In this document: piece after piece, positions 36,678 to 47,786 of the stretch
How positions within the stretch are numbered: position 1 is the first letter of the stretch
Layout of the letters: each line of letters begins with the position of its first letter
From: Candolleomyces eurysporus
Lineage: Eukaryota; Basidiomycota; Agaricomycetes; Agaricales; Psathyrellaceae
NCBI GenBank assembly: GCA_027579435.1
Contig: JANBPK010000809.1
Span: 1 to 64,000 of the forward strand
Direction: 5' to 3'
Length of the DNA stretch: 64,000 nt
Notes under the pieces: model-generated
What the model saw: the letters and a program-made list of their open reading frames with translations, nothing else
Told to the model about the DNA's origin: nothing
Databases searched by the model: none
Position numbers and translations under genes: made by a program

Positions 36678-38539
36678 TCATGAGAACCACCAAGTGATAA
36701 AGACAAATATCCCAATCGGATACACTGCGACGTCTCGTACGTCGTACAAAAAGTTTTTGACCCGGCTCCTCGATCGGCGCGGTCCTCGCCCCGGGGCTCT
36801 CTGGAGGATTCTCGCGACGAACCCCAAGAACGGACCTCCTCCCGTCGACCTCGAGAAACCGCCCGATTTCTCGGACGGGCCGGATACNAGGGCGGGGGAG
36901 GCTCCCGCCAGGCGAAGACGAGTACGAGTCGGCGCTGGGATCGCGACGGGGCCGGAGGCTGGCGGGGGTTAGTCGGAACGTTGGTCGGCTCCTCGAGCTG
37001 TCCCCGCGCGGGTCGTCGTCGTTGTGGTACCGCAGGCTCGAGCGGGGCCGGTAGGAGACGACCTGCGAGATCGCGAGGATGATGAGGGAGATGATGAGCA
37101 GGGGGATGTAGACGTGGAGGTAGGTTCCGAGCTGGTCGGGGAGGAGGCAGGGAGCGTCGTCGTAGGACGGGCCTGTGGGGGACTGGGACTCGTCGAGGGG
37201 GATTCTGAGTTCGGGAGGTGCGAGCGAGAGGAGCTGGAAGCCTGGGCGTTTGATGCCCATGGCCATCGAGAGGGATTTGACGGTGACTTCGCGGACTTGA
37301 TGAGGTCCTCGGTGGAATCGGGAGACAGGTAGTTCATGGGTGTGTTCGCAGTAGTCGTGATCGTCTCCACTAGTGGGAAGGATTAGAGTTTTGCATCCGG
37401 TGTGAAGCGAAAGGGTGGTGACGGCCTACCTAAAGACTAGGGAAGGCTCCAAGAGCTCCAGCAGTTTCTGAGACGATTGTTTGCCCAGTGTGTTCTGATA
37501 ACCGATTCCAACTCCAGGGCGGATGGTTCCTCGTTCGCGCAGAGGACCACAGCCGCGGCCATCTGGCCGATATAGAGGAATGTGAGTGAAGAGGATGACT
37601 GGGGTAGGGTGGTCTTCTGGAGGGAGCCTGAGCACCTTTACAAAGAGGAACACAACGAAATAAATACCTTTCTTGAACTTCTTCATGAAATCTAATGCTC
37701 CCCCGGACAGCGGTTTCCAGCTCTCGTACGTCTGCGATTTGCCGAGCCTCTTGGATTCTTCGTCGACATAACCCGGTGCGTCAATGAATGTAAGTGTGTG
37801 GTTTGCGAGTTGGACGACATAATTCTTCTCTCCAAAGTGTGTTGCATAGCGTAGATGGGTGTATGGCGAATACGATTGGGACGTTCCGAGCCTAGTTCGT
37901 TCAGTATGAGCTCTGGCACTCCGGAGGACGGGTACAACATGGACGCACCCAGTATCGTGGTTCCCGGGTACAAAGTATTGGGGTATAGAGGGATCTAGCT
38001 TGAATATGCTTTTAAATCTCGAGTAATACTCTTCATACCTGCAGGCGAGCGCCCGGTAGTCAGCAAGGTGCGACAAACGATGGTGGGCTATTCGGGGACG
38101 TACTCTTCCTCGGACATGTCGAAACGGCCACCATCCATCATATCCCCCAAGAATACAACTGCATCTGGCTTCTTGGACGTTGCCACCCACCAGTTTTTGC
38201 GAAGGTTGAGGTCCACAATAATCCGCGATAGGTAGGTCAGGAACCTGCCCCTCCCTGGATATGACCGGTGATCCAATATTTGCGGGTCAGCGACCACTAA
38301 TACATGCTGGGGTCGAAGCTCGCTGTCTTTCTGCGGGTAATGGACTGAGTATGAGGCGTTGGAAGCGCTCACGCCGATAGAGCCGCTCTACTCACAGGAC
38401 GCGACTTGAATTTGTGGTCTGGCCACTGACACTGTCTCCCGTCAGAGCCAAATTGGAGGTACTCTTCCCAGACGGTGACGATGGACCATAGTATGCTGAG
38501 GAACACTACAACCAAACGTCCTTTGGGCAAAAGTGCCAT
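36678..38539 (-). CDS. Cdc1/Ted1-family membrane metallophosphoesterase
   Basis: The start at 38539 gives MALLPKGRLVVVFLSILWSI, an N-terminal membrane segment. The phosphoesterase core follows with all metal ligand motifs: LVVADPQILDHRSYPG, VFLGDMMDGGR, FVPGNHDTG, FTHIPLYRP and SGDDHDYCEH. A second hydrophobic segment (YIPLLIISLIILAISQVV) precedes a basic tail. Dropping the N at 36888 changes the tail to one ending YDVRDVAVYPIGIFVFITWW, a third membrane segment typical of fungal Cdc1/Ted1 proteins, with the stop at 36678. The relatives (yeast Cdc1 and Ted1, human PGAP5) remodel the ethanolamine phosphate on GPI anchors in the ER. Which yeast paralogue it matches best cannot be told by eye. 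Confidence 0.85.
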
Positions 38540-38899
38540 TGTAAATAGGGTGCGAAGTTCACTGCATGAAAGTGGGGTAGAAAGAAGATGGAATGATCTT
38601 GGCTCTCACAGGCCAAACACATAAATAGAGTTAGTGGTCGCAGGACATGTCACAGTGCGAAGTCGTAGGGAATGGGATTTGGCAACTGAATGATAGCATC
38701 TTTCACTTTCGAGTTCGGCAAGCAACGTTTTGGATGTAATTTTCTCTTCTCTAGGTTTAATACGTTTATTCCGGGAACTTCTGTGGACACACAGGTACCT
38801 TGGGCCGGGATGACCCTCCGGCGGAGAGTCTGTTCCATTAGGGAGACTGGCGCTACATTTCTAACTCTAATGGTTTCGATAGGTCGTAGCCGGTATAGT
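38540..38899. other. Intergenic between two minus-strand genes
   Basis: About 360 bases between the start of the phosphoesterase gene and the stop of the small complex I subunit gene. It must hold the phosphoesterase promoter. No TATA or other element stands out. Confidence 0.4.
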
Positions 38900-39257
38900 T
38901 TAGTGGTGGTGGTCACCATGTCCGTCGCCGTGGTCGAATGGATGGTGGCCCTGGGCAGTTGTGTGAGAGAGGGACGATGACGAAGCGACAAATTCAACAT
39001 ACCAGGAGCTTAGCACCGTCTTGTCTGGGGTCATGAACGAGAAAAGTCAGAATGCTGGTTCGGGAACGGACGGGTTGAGTACGCACCTTGCCCGATAGAA
39101 GATGAAGAACCACATCGAGGCGCCGACAAACTTGGCGAGGAAGTTGTAGCGAGCACCGGGGAGGTGGGGTTGGAAACCAGCGCCTTCACTGTGTGTCAGT
39201 AGCTGAGCTGTAGGATATTTGAGGGGACATACTGCCGAGATTTGGACCTCCAGCCAT
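38900..39257 (-). CDS. Small mitochondrial complex I subunit, NDUFB2-like
   Basis: Four small exons (39233-39257, 39087-39183, 39003-39024, 38900-38950) sum to exactly 65 codons. The 64-residue product has a proline-rich front (GFQPHLPGARYNFLAKFVG), one membrane-type segment (ASMWFFIFYRARQDG) and a His/Asp/Gly tail (HHPFDHGDGHGD). Single-span subunits with the ASMWFF(I/L)FYRA...G...HP(F/W)DH pattern are the fungal relatives of NDUFB2 (B8/AGGG), an accessory subunit of NADH:ubiquinone oxidoreductase. The family call is from memory of this pattern and should be taken as likely, not certain. The tiny exons would be missed by simple open-frame searches. Confidence 0.6.
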
Positions 39258-39456
39258 GGTGAATGAGGAGAAGTAGACTTGGGTTTGGTGCTGTTTGCCC
39301 GAGACGCGCCTCGCGAAACTCTTGTCGGTGAGATCATTTTCCCAGACAGCCTTCCTTCTTAGCTCAGAGCATAACTCTAAATTCGCCGCGTTCCTGGAGC
39401 CTTGCTCTTGCTCTCGACCCCCATCTTGGCCACCCACAGCAGCCTTGGGACCAGCC
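39258..39456. promoter_or_regulatory. Short bidirectional promoter region
   Basis: Only 199 bases separate the divergent ATGs of the NDUFB2-like gene (39257, -) and the zinc-knuckle gene (39457, +), so one promoter region must serve both. No TATA box is visible. Confidence 0.5.
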
Positions 39457-42400
39457 ATGGATCCAGGACCATCGCCTCTCAAGCGGAAACGCGAAAAAGA
39501 GTACCCGCGCGTCACGTTCAATGCAGGAACGCGGACATTCGACCGATTGCTCAAGGGTACTGTTTATCGCGTTCCAAAAGTCTGAAAATTGACCAAAAAT
39601 ATTGCAGAGAAAACACTCGAAGAGCTGAAAGATGGTGTCAGAAGAAAACTTGGCTATCCTTCAGACGAGCCGCTGCAACTTGCGCAACTACGCGGAGGGA
39701 TGGCCGTTGATCTTGAAGACGGTGCGAGTGCAACGGTTTATCATGCTGTTTCAGAGTACTAACAATATGAACAGAGGAAGACTTTGAAGCATTCTGCTCC
39801 ACTGCGTATAGCTTGTCCGTGATCACGGTGCAGGTCACAGCGCCTGAGGACATTCCGAGTTACGCTCCCGCAAAGTCGACGCCGGTGCCACATGATAGGA
39901 ATACATCGCCAGAGGTATGTCGAATTTTACCCTCTCAGAGAGGTTGAAGTGCTCATTCTTTCCAAGTCTCCGAAAAAGCGGAAGAAGAAGCGAAAGTTGG
40001 CAGCAGATGAGAGTCCAACTCCTCACGACGAAACAACAGCCGCCCATGGTCAAAAACGCAAGGCTCCAATCCCAGACTCTGACCGGGAAGCCTCCCCCTC
40101 CAAGGAACCCGAACCTGCGCCTCCGAAGAAAAAGAAGAAGCGAGAGGTTCCCTCAAGTCCTCCGAAGGAGAGTGCCCTCGCTGAGGATGTTGTTGAAACC
40201 ACCGGGGAGCAGGAGACGGAGAACGCGGTGGAAAAGGAGGAGGGGAAAGCGGCGGAGAAGAAGAAGAAGAAGGAGAAGAAGGAGAAAGCGTCAGAGGCAC
40301 CAGCCAAGAAAACAGCCCAGTCAAAATCCAAGAAAGATAAGTCGGTACCACAAGCGGACGCAGACCCAGAGCCAACCGATAACGCTACACTGGATGAGGA
40401 TGTCGCGGAGAAGCCGAAGAAGAAGAAGAAGGCTGCGAAAGACAAGGCAACCAGCGAAAAGAGTGCCCCGCAGGGTGAAGGAAGTGAGGGACCAGAAGCC
40501 GACGCTGCTGCTGGAGGAACAATGGCCAAGGAGGTCAAAGTGAAGAAACCCCCGAAAAACAAGAACGCTGGGCGAGCTGGTAACGAGCAAGATGCCAGCG
40601 ACAAGACACCCGCTGCTCCCCAGCCTGTGGCCAACGGCAAAGGTGCGAACTTAGAGTTCGAATTTTCGATTCAATTGCTAATAGCTAAGCGACCTTTGAT
40701 TCGTTTAGCAGGGTCTGACGACCATGAAGAACATGATTCTAGCAAATATAACAAGAAAGCACCTGCCAAAGCGCCTATTATTACAGGCGAGAAAGCAGCA
40801 GTCACCAAGAAAACGACTGGGGGGAAGGCAACGACAGAGAACGGTCAAAATCAAAACGAATTGTCAACAACGGGCTCTATGGGAGCTGCTAAAAAGCCAA
40901 CTGAACCTCAAGCACCATCCAAAAAGCCATCCGACGCTGCTGTATGCCCAATATGCGCTAGAGCACCCACGCATATACAGTCTCGTTGCAGCATATATCG
41001 GGGTACATTGGCAGCAAATCTGAAGTACTTGGAAGGTCTCAAGAAGATGCAGTTGGACGACCCAACGGATGTATTCAGGGCTCACCAGATTCAACTTGTC
41101 GAGGGTATTATCACCAAAAAGCAAAACAAAATGGGTCAGAACGGAAAGGTAATGGTTTTTTCTTTTGACGTTCGTCAACGTCCTGTTGACGCCGTAATAG
41201 GTCGTTTCTGATGTTGTTGTAGGAGTAGCTGCCAGTTCATCAACTGTAACCGCAAAGTCTGCTCAGCCTGATCATCCGGAAAAGCCTGAAAATGCACGGA
41301 CTGCACCACCTGCTCCCAAAGTTCCGACCCAACCATCTTCAATCCCATCGAAAGAAAATTCCCATGCCCCTCAACTTTCAACATCAGCCAAACGCACTTC
41401 AGAACAGCGCGCGGCACAAACCTCTTCTGGAGAATCCTCAGACGAGCCGCTCGCCATCAAATCTAAAAATTCTATCACCCATCCCCCTGATATTCAACAG
41501 TCGAGAAAAGACGCTAAAGCTACTGCTCGGAGAACCATTCCTGCCCCGCAGGCGACATCTACCGTCTCAGTCGAATCAAGCAGCTCTTCCGGCGGCAATA
41601 CCCCAACCCCCACGGCCAGGAAAGCTACTCTACAGCCTCCTGCTTGGCAGAAATCTACCATCTTAGCTGAAAGAAGCAGCCCTCCTGACGAATCGTCGTC
41701 CCTTACCAAGCCAAAACCTGAAGTAGAACACGACAGCTCTTCCTCTTCGTCATCCTCGTCCCCGTCGTCCTCTTCGTCATCCTCGTCCTCGTCGTCCTCC
41801 TCAGACGAGGACGAAGGCTCCGACGACGAGATCCCTTCCCGCTTGCCTCCACCCCCTGGTTCCAACGTTTTGGCCAATCTTTCTTCATTAGCCGATGCTG
41901 ATCTCGACGCCGTGATACGAGGGCCTAATCTTTCAATCACGAGCAAAAACTTGACGTTGAGCGATAGTAGCTCCGACGAGGACGATGAAGAGGATGAAGA
42001 AGACCTTGTGCAGGATAGCGAAGAAGAAATGAGACCTCGCCGTCGTTCCAATGCCTCCAAAGCCCCTCAACTCTCGTCGGAAGAAGAAGATAGCGACGGC
42101 GGTGACCAGGAGTCTGAAAGGTCTGAAGAGGATCAAACTAGCCGCGGCGGGCAGCCTCCTCGACTTTCTGTGGACACCAAACTCCAGACGGACGAAAGTT
42201 CTCCGAGCACAGCTGTCGAGTATGGTAACCTATCCTTTGGAGCTGCCAATGACCTGGCGTCGTCGGTGGAAATCGATTCTCGGGGAGACAGGGCGTTCAG
42301 CGAGGCTTTGGCAGATGAAACGGCGGTATACAAGCTTGCAGCGGCCAAGCCCGACGATAGCGGCAGCGGTGAGGAATCTGACCTCCGCCAAGCTACCCCG

Positions 42401-43267
42401 CCGAGGAGTTATAAAACCAAAACCAAATCGACTCCCAACAACGACCGACATGATTCCATCGAGCCGTTTGAGACTCCTGAAAAGCCGAAGAGTCCTATCA
42501 TCCAGCAGGATCTCCTTCTTTCTACTCCTCGAGGTCTTACCCAGAGGATGAAGGATCGGAGGGGGAAGACGCCTACGCCAGCGTCCGGTGTAGAGAAGGC
42601 GCTCAAGTTGTTTGATAGCGTGGCAAAGTTGGCCAAAGCTTCTCGAACCACTAGCAAACTACCGACCCAGCTGCAGAACACGCAGTCGCAAAAACCGGGA
42701 CCGGTGACGTCCACTCCAGCGTACAAGCCTTCCCGCACGACAAGGAGCAAGGCGAATGACCAAAGCCAGGCCAGTGATATAACCTTGAACGCTGAAGAAA
42801 CCCCTGCGTCGGCGAACGACTGGGAGGTCCTGCAGCCTTCAGACTCGTTTGGCGAGGAGACGATGAACATGGAAGACGAATTGCAATCGGACCCTCTCTT
42901 CATACCCGGCGAGACGCAGAACGCCTTCCCCTACTCGCAGTGGCAACAGCCGCCGGCTGTATCCCCAAATGACTCTGATGATGAGGACGAGGTTGAGAAT
43001 GCTATTACCGCAAGACCGCCGACCGCTTCTCAAAAGTTTAGATTCACGGGTCTTTCGCAATTCACGTCGCAGCGACAAACGTTCCGCACCAGCCTCCCTG
43101 TGGCGCCCAGGCCGACAGATAAGAAAGATACGGTGGCGGAACTGTATGGCCAGACGGGGCAGGATGCATCCGACGAGTCGGGCAGCGAGTCTGACTCGGA
43201 TTCGGATGCCGAAAGCCCAGTGCCAGAGTCCCACTTCCCCAGGTCCCGTCGGGCGGGTGTCCGTTGA
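39457..43267 (+). CDS. Low-complexity, probably nucleolar protein with a zinc-knuckle-like motif
   Basis: The start at 39457 encodes MDPGPSPLKRKREKEYPRVT, then a compact N-terminal domain over three exons (FNAGTRTFDRLL, EELKDGVRRKLGYPSDEPLQ) that resembles a ubiquitin-like or PB1 fold. A long Lys/Glu-rich region with KKKKK clusters follows. A short CPICARAPTHIQSRC motif (CX2CX5HX4C) then precedes a helical segment. The second half is Ser/Asp/Glu-rich, including a long serine run and acidic blocks as in Nopp140/Srp40-type nucleolar proteins. The junction near 41140-41221 best fits donor G|gtcagaa in NKMG and acceptor tgtag|ga. It is possible that two adjacent genes are merged here, but the frame supports one. 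Confidence 0.65.
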
Positions 43268-43539
43268 TAGGCATGAGCTTTGAGATTGGACTGCATATAC
43301 CTTATCTTTATTTTTTGTTATTGTCGATGGACACACATTTGCTTGCTGTCATGGATGGATTTTTGGATGCACATACTACTCGCTATCATGTAGATTTTTT
43401 CATTTTGGACGAGCGCGGCCGAAATAGATTGAGGGTTGGGTTACATAAGCGACCCTGGCATGAGCCCATAAAATTTGCAGGATTTCGTTTATAACCTCAT
43501 TTCAACCCGTCTGCTCAGACTTTGCCGACTTTCAGGTAC

Positions 43540-43661
43540 ATGCCCTTTACTCAAAACACCAGCGACGAGTCAGTTTTTCTTCTCCTCCCCATAGCGAACG
43601 CTCTGCTAACCCTCCCCCTAGCTACCTCAGTGACCTCGTATTCTCCTTGTTGAACCACTAA
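43540..43661 (+). CDS. Arginine attenuator peptide (uORF of CPA1), split by an intron
   Basis: In the CPA1 leader an ATG at 43540 opens a small frame: exon 43540-43568, a 53-base intron (43569-43621, gtcagt...gctaac...ctag) and exon 43622-43661. The 22-residue peptide ends DDYLSDLVFSLLNH with TAA at 43659-43661, 23 bases before the CPA1 ATG. It aligns with the fungal arginine attenuator peptide, whose conserved core in Neurospora is DYLSDHLWRAL. In that family the nascent peptide stalls ribosomes at the uORF stop when arginine is high and so represses CPA1/arg-2. Aspartates of DYLSD are kept; the functionally important tryptophan is phenylalanine here. If the intron is retained, the frame runs on to a stop at 43651-43653 and loses the core. 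Confidence 0.85.
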
Positions 43662-43684
43662 ATCTCCACCCGAACCATATCACC

Positions 43685-45144
43685 ATGTTCCGCTACCAAA
43701 CGATCCGTGCTGTTCGATGTGCCCGCTTCTCCAGGGGGCTCGCGACGGCAGTCAACAACGGAGGCACCATTCCTGCCGCTCTGCACCTCAAGACCGGCCA
43801 GACGTTCAGAGGAACGTCGTTTGGCGCACCCACGAGCGTCTTTGGGGAGACCGTCTTCTCCACGTCCATTACATCATGTTAGTTTTCGCCCACCCCTCTC
43901 AGCGTCTTTTGCATGTCTGACGGTACCCATAGACACAGAATCTATGACTGACCCTTCGTATCGTGGTCAGATCCTCGTCTTCACCACACCCATGATTGGC
44001 AACTACGGTGTGCCCCACAATCAAGCCCCTTTCGATTCTCAAGACGTCGGGGTCACCCTTGAATCCAAGGGCATCCAATGTGCCGCTGTGGTCGTTGGGG
44101 ACGTCGCTCAAAAATTCTCGCACTACGCTGCCGTCGAGTCAATCGCCTCGTGGTGCAAGAGACACAATATCCCTGGCATCACTGGTGTCGACACCCGTGC
44201 TGTCACCACCCTTCTTCGCGATCAGGGTACCACCCTCGGCCGACTCGCCGTTGGGGCCGACGCTTCCCTTCCTGCACCCGAGTCCCACGAATACTGGGAC
44301 CCTTCTCTCGAGAACCTCGTCGACCAGGTGTCCACCAAGGAAGTCTACACGCTTAATCCCAATGGAAGCGTCAAGATTGCCCTTCTCGACTTTGGAGCCA
44401 AGGCGAACATCACTCGATCCCTCGTTCGCCGCAATGCCGCCGTCACTGTCCTTCCATGGAACTTTGACTTCAACACCATCCGGGACCAGTTCGATGGACT
44501 CTTCTTGTCCAACGGCCCTGGTGACCCACAACACTGCATGGAAGCTGCGTTGAACTTGCGCCGAACGATCAAGGAGTGGAACAAGCCGATCTTTGGTATC
44601 TGCATGGGACACCAGATCATCGGTATGGCTGCCGGGCTGGACGCGTACCGAATGACCTTTGGAAACCGTGGCCACAATCAGCCTGTGTTGGCCCTCGCGT
44701 CTTCTGGTTCGATCAAGGCGGGACGTGTCTATGTGACGAGGTGAGCATCGCGCTTTTCATGGTAGTTATCTCTGTCTGACGAGCTGTTCAGCCAAAACCA
44801 TCAGTATGCCTTGGAGCTTCAGGATCCCTTCCCTCAGGGATGGGAGCCCTTCTTCATTAATTGCAATGACTCCTCCGTTGAGGGCATCAAGTCGACAGAG
44901 GATTCTGGCAAGCGGGTCTGGGGTGTCCAGTTCCATCCTGAAAGTGCTGGAGGTCCTCTTGATACCATTGAGGTACGTTTGCTACCTTTTGATATTGCCG
45001 TCCAATCTAACATGGCTTTAGATGTTCTCTGACTTTGTTTCCGAGTGCAAATCGAGCGCAACGGTTAGCCACCAGCCTGCAGGAGTCATTGGCTCAGCCA
45101 AGGTTGAGATACCTCTTGCCCAAAAGGCTTCCGGCAGGGCGTAA
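43685..45144 (+). CDS. CPA1: Carbamoyl-phosphate synthase (arginine-specific), small glutaminase subunit
   Basis: The start at 43685 gives MFRYQTIRAVRCARFSRGLA, an Arg-rich mitochondrial presequence. The CPSase small-subunit N-domain follows (GQTFRGTSFGAPTSVFGETV, TPMIGNYGVP, GITGVDTRAVTTLLRDQG). The class I glutamine amidotransferase domain contains FLSNGPGDP, the catalytic cysteine in FGICMGHQI, and the His/Glu pair in WGVQFHPES. It releases ammonia from glutamine for the large subunit (CPA2), the first step toward citrulline and arginine. Introns lie at about 43880-43931, 44741-44790 and 44974-45022. Translation is expected to be controlled by the leader peptide just upstream. Confidence 0.95.
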
Positions 45145-45345
45145 GGAGCTATTGGAAAACATGAAATACCTGTCTCATACAATGTTGTTTTGTACTTTTA
45201 CTCGCTGTATCTGCTGTCCTTGGGTTCTGGAATCGACTTTCTCGTTCTCCCTTTCAAGATTTGTGGTCTGGATGACGTTCTAGCTACCGTGTGAATTGTT
45301 TGATAAAGGAGTTGCTACCGTACTTGGTAGACTGTTTCAACAACC

Positions 45346-47279
45346 ATGAACTTCTTCGATACCTATGATATCGCCAGGGCTCCAACCCCGCAGCCAAGCG
45401 ATGAAAATCAGCCAAGTTTGAACGAAGAGGTTAACCAAGTAATTGGGCAGCTCGGCCGGTTCTGGGGAGGTTTCAAGAAGCAGGTGAGCTGTGTTCTTTA
45501 CCCTCATTTCAATGCCGAATTCATCATACCATGGTCCGGTTAGAGTCAGCAAGTATACGAAGTAGCAAGGAAGGATCTTGGGGATGTCGTCGTTCAGGCG
45601 CAGAAGGAGATTGTGAAATATACTGCCGCTGAACCTCAACAAGGTTCTACCGGCGACGGGGCTCAGGATCAGGCGACCACATCTCGCTCTGTGAACGCCC
45701 CTTCTGCGGACGGCTCTTCTGCTCCTTCTGCAGCAGAATCAAAGGACGCAGATTCCAATACCGCGTCCACTTCGGCTCCCACTGCTGCTGCTACTGCCGA
45801 GGGTTTGGAACCACCCACGGACGGTGGACCTTCAGCGAGCACCAGCTCCCAGGCGTCGTCCTCCTCCTCATCCCTCTTCTCCCGCCTCCAATCAGTCATC
45901 CCCCCGAACCTCATCACCACCGTCCAAAGCGCCATCCCCGAATCTATCAAACACGCATCGGAGAACATTGATGTATCGCAAATCAGCAGCAACGTCCTCT
46001 CGGAGCTGCAGCGAGTCCAGGGGGTCACGCGTGCGCAAGCAGAGGAGTACGCGCGGAAGAGCGAGGCGCTTCTACGCGAAGCAGTGAAGGAGGCGAACGA
46101 GGTGCTCAAGGACGCGGTGAAGATTATCCCGCCTGACCCGTCCACCTCCTCCGGCCAGGCGGCTGGTTCGGGTCTGGTCTGGGACGGGTCGGATATGTGG
46201 ATGCTGCCTATGGATCTGGCCTCCAACCAAGCATCATCATCTTCGACGTCGCCTTCGGGTACGGGGAAGGAGAGGGCTTCTGGCGGTGGTGGTGGTGAGA
46301 GCCAACACGCCGTTGCATCCCGTGCGCTCGCTCTGCTGCACCGTCTGCAGAGCGATCCGTCTATCATCCAACACGACCCCGAAGCGGACGATAACGTCAA
46401 GGAGGCGTATGCCAAATGGAGAGAAGAAGAGGTCAAGGCAAAGGGCGGCTTCGAGAGCCCAGAGTGGGCCGAGAAAACGGGCAACTTGCTCAAGGAGGTA
46501 ACACCGCTATACGAAATCTACTCTTCGCTAGGTGAGTCAGGTTCAGCTTGATGATTGCTGTCGCATAGATCTAATTCCGAGTTTTTCGTTACACTTGCAA
46601 CAGTGCCGTCGACTTTGAGCAAAGAGGAGTTTTGGTCCCGGTACTTCTTTAGGGCTCACCAAATCAAACACGAAGAAGAGCGGAGAAAGGCTCTCATTCA
46701 GGGTATGTATACTATTCAGTTATCTTGGTATGTAATATTAAATGTTCCTGACGACGGTGCCATTCAGCCACCGTCACGGAAAGTGACGAAGACTTTAGCT
46801 GGGAAGACGACGACGACGAACATGAAACCGCGGCCTCACAGCCCGCCGCCGCCGCACCATCGGCGGAAAAGGATAAAGGGGTGGGTGTCTATTTTTTCTT
46901 TTCTTCTATGTGTGAAATACGGCACTGGTTTTTTGACGTTATGACATCTACTCTATAGAAGCTCTCGGTGGAACCAACTTCAATCAAGTCAGAACCGTCG
47001 CCGAGTCCTAGGGTCTCAATGGGCAGCGCGGACAGTTTTGATGTCGTCTCGTCAACCAATGCAAGCGTGGTTATTGAAGGGAAGGAACCTGCCAAACCCC
47101 AACCACCACAGGCTGCAACTAAGGCGGCTGTTGCTGCTGCTGCTGTTGCTCCCGTCGCCGCCGCCGCCGCCGCCGTTGCCGCTGCTGCCGATGATGATGA
47201 AGAGGAGGATGAGGATGAGGAGGACGAAGAAGAGGAGGACGAGGAGGAGGAGGAATCAGAAGAGAGCGACTGGGAGTAA
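45346..47279 (+). CDS. BSD-domain protein
   Basis: The ATG at 45346 starts MNFFDTYDIARAPTPQPSDE. A helical front (LNEEVNQVIGQLGRFWGGFK, VYEVARKDLGDVVVQAQKEI) leads to a Ser/Ala-rich linker, further helices and a conserved LVWDGSDMWMLPMD. The BSD domain reads YSSLVPSTLSKEEFWSRYFF and HQIKHEEERRKALIQ, with the paired aromatic residues (FW, YFF) that define it. The C-terminal tail is low complexity: Ala runs, then an Asp/Glu tract ending SEESDWE at 47279. This layout is that of the fungal Dos2/BSDC1-like group, whose function is poorly known. Three or four short introns split the gene, including ones near 45484-45543 and 46531-46601. Confidence 0.85.
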
Positions 47280-47786
47280 AGTAAATTGTATTGTATTTGT
47301 ATCTATCACCATTTGTTTTCCTTGTTCCTGATCTTCAATTTCGATCTTGGGGGTAACTCAAGTCCATTTTACTATTTGAATAATTCGTATAGAATTATGC
47401 ATAAGCATAAGCATTACTGTAAGGTTCAAAAAAAAAGGTATTTGCCTGCCTCCCGGAGGAAAAAAGAAATGAAATGCCGAAAGTGGAACAAGCGGTAGGT
47501 AAGGGGAAGGGGTAAGGGTATAAGACACCGCTCTTGCACCGAACGATATATGATTCCGGTACCACAGAGAAGCTGACTCAACAGGCCGGGGGGGNTATCA
47601 TGGAACCAAACGAACGGTGAGGGTGACTGTATGAAACGAAAAAAAAAAAGGAGTTCAATCCAAANCACTCAGTGTTGTTGAAACGGAAATTCAAAGAGCG
47701 CGGACGACGTGAATGATCGTGAATGAGGCGATGTCCCAGAGATCATTATGACCAAAGAGTTAAAAAAAAAGCGTATGCCCCTCGAT
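47280..47786. other. Intergenic between converging genes
   Basis: About 500 bases between the BSD gene (+) and the GH23 gene (-), with two isolated Ns beside homopolymer runs at 47595 and 47665. No gene or structure is supported. Confidence 0.5.

Noticed and set aside
40050..40640. 196-codon Ser/Phe-rich minus-strand frame
   Set aside because: Antisense shadow of the Lys/Glu-rich region of the zinc-knuckle gene.
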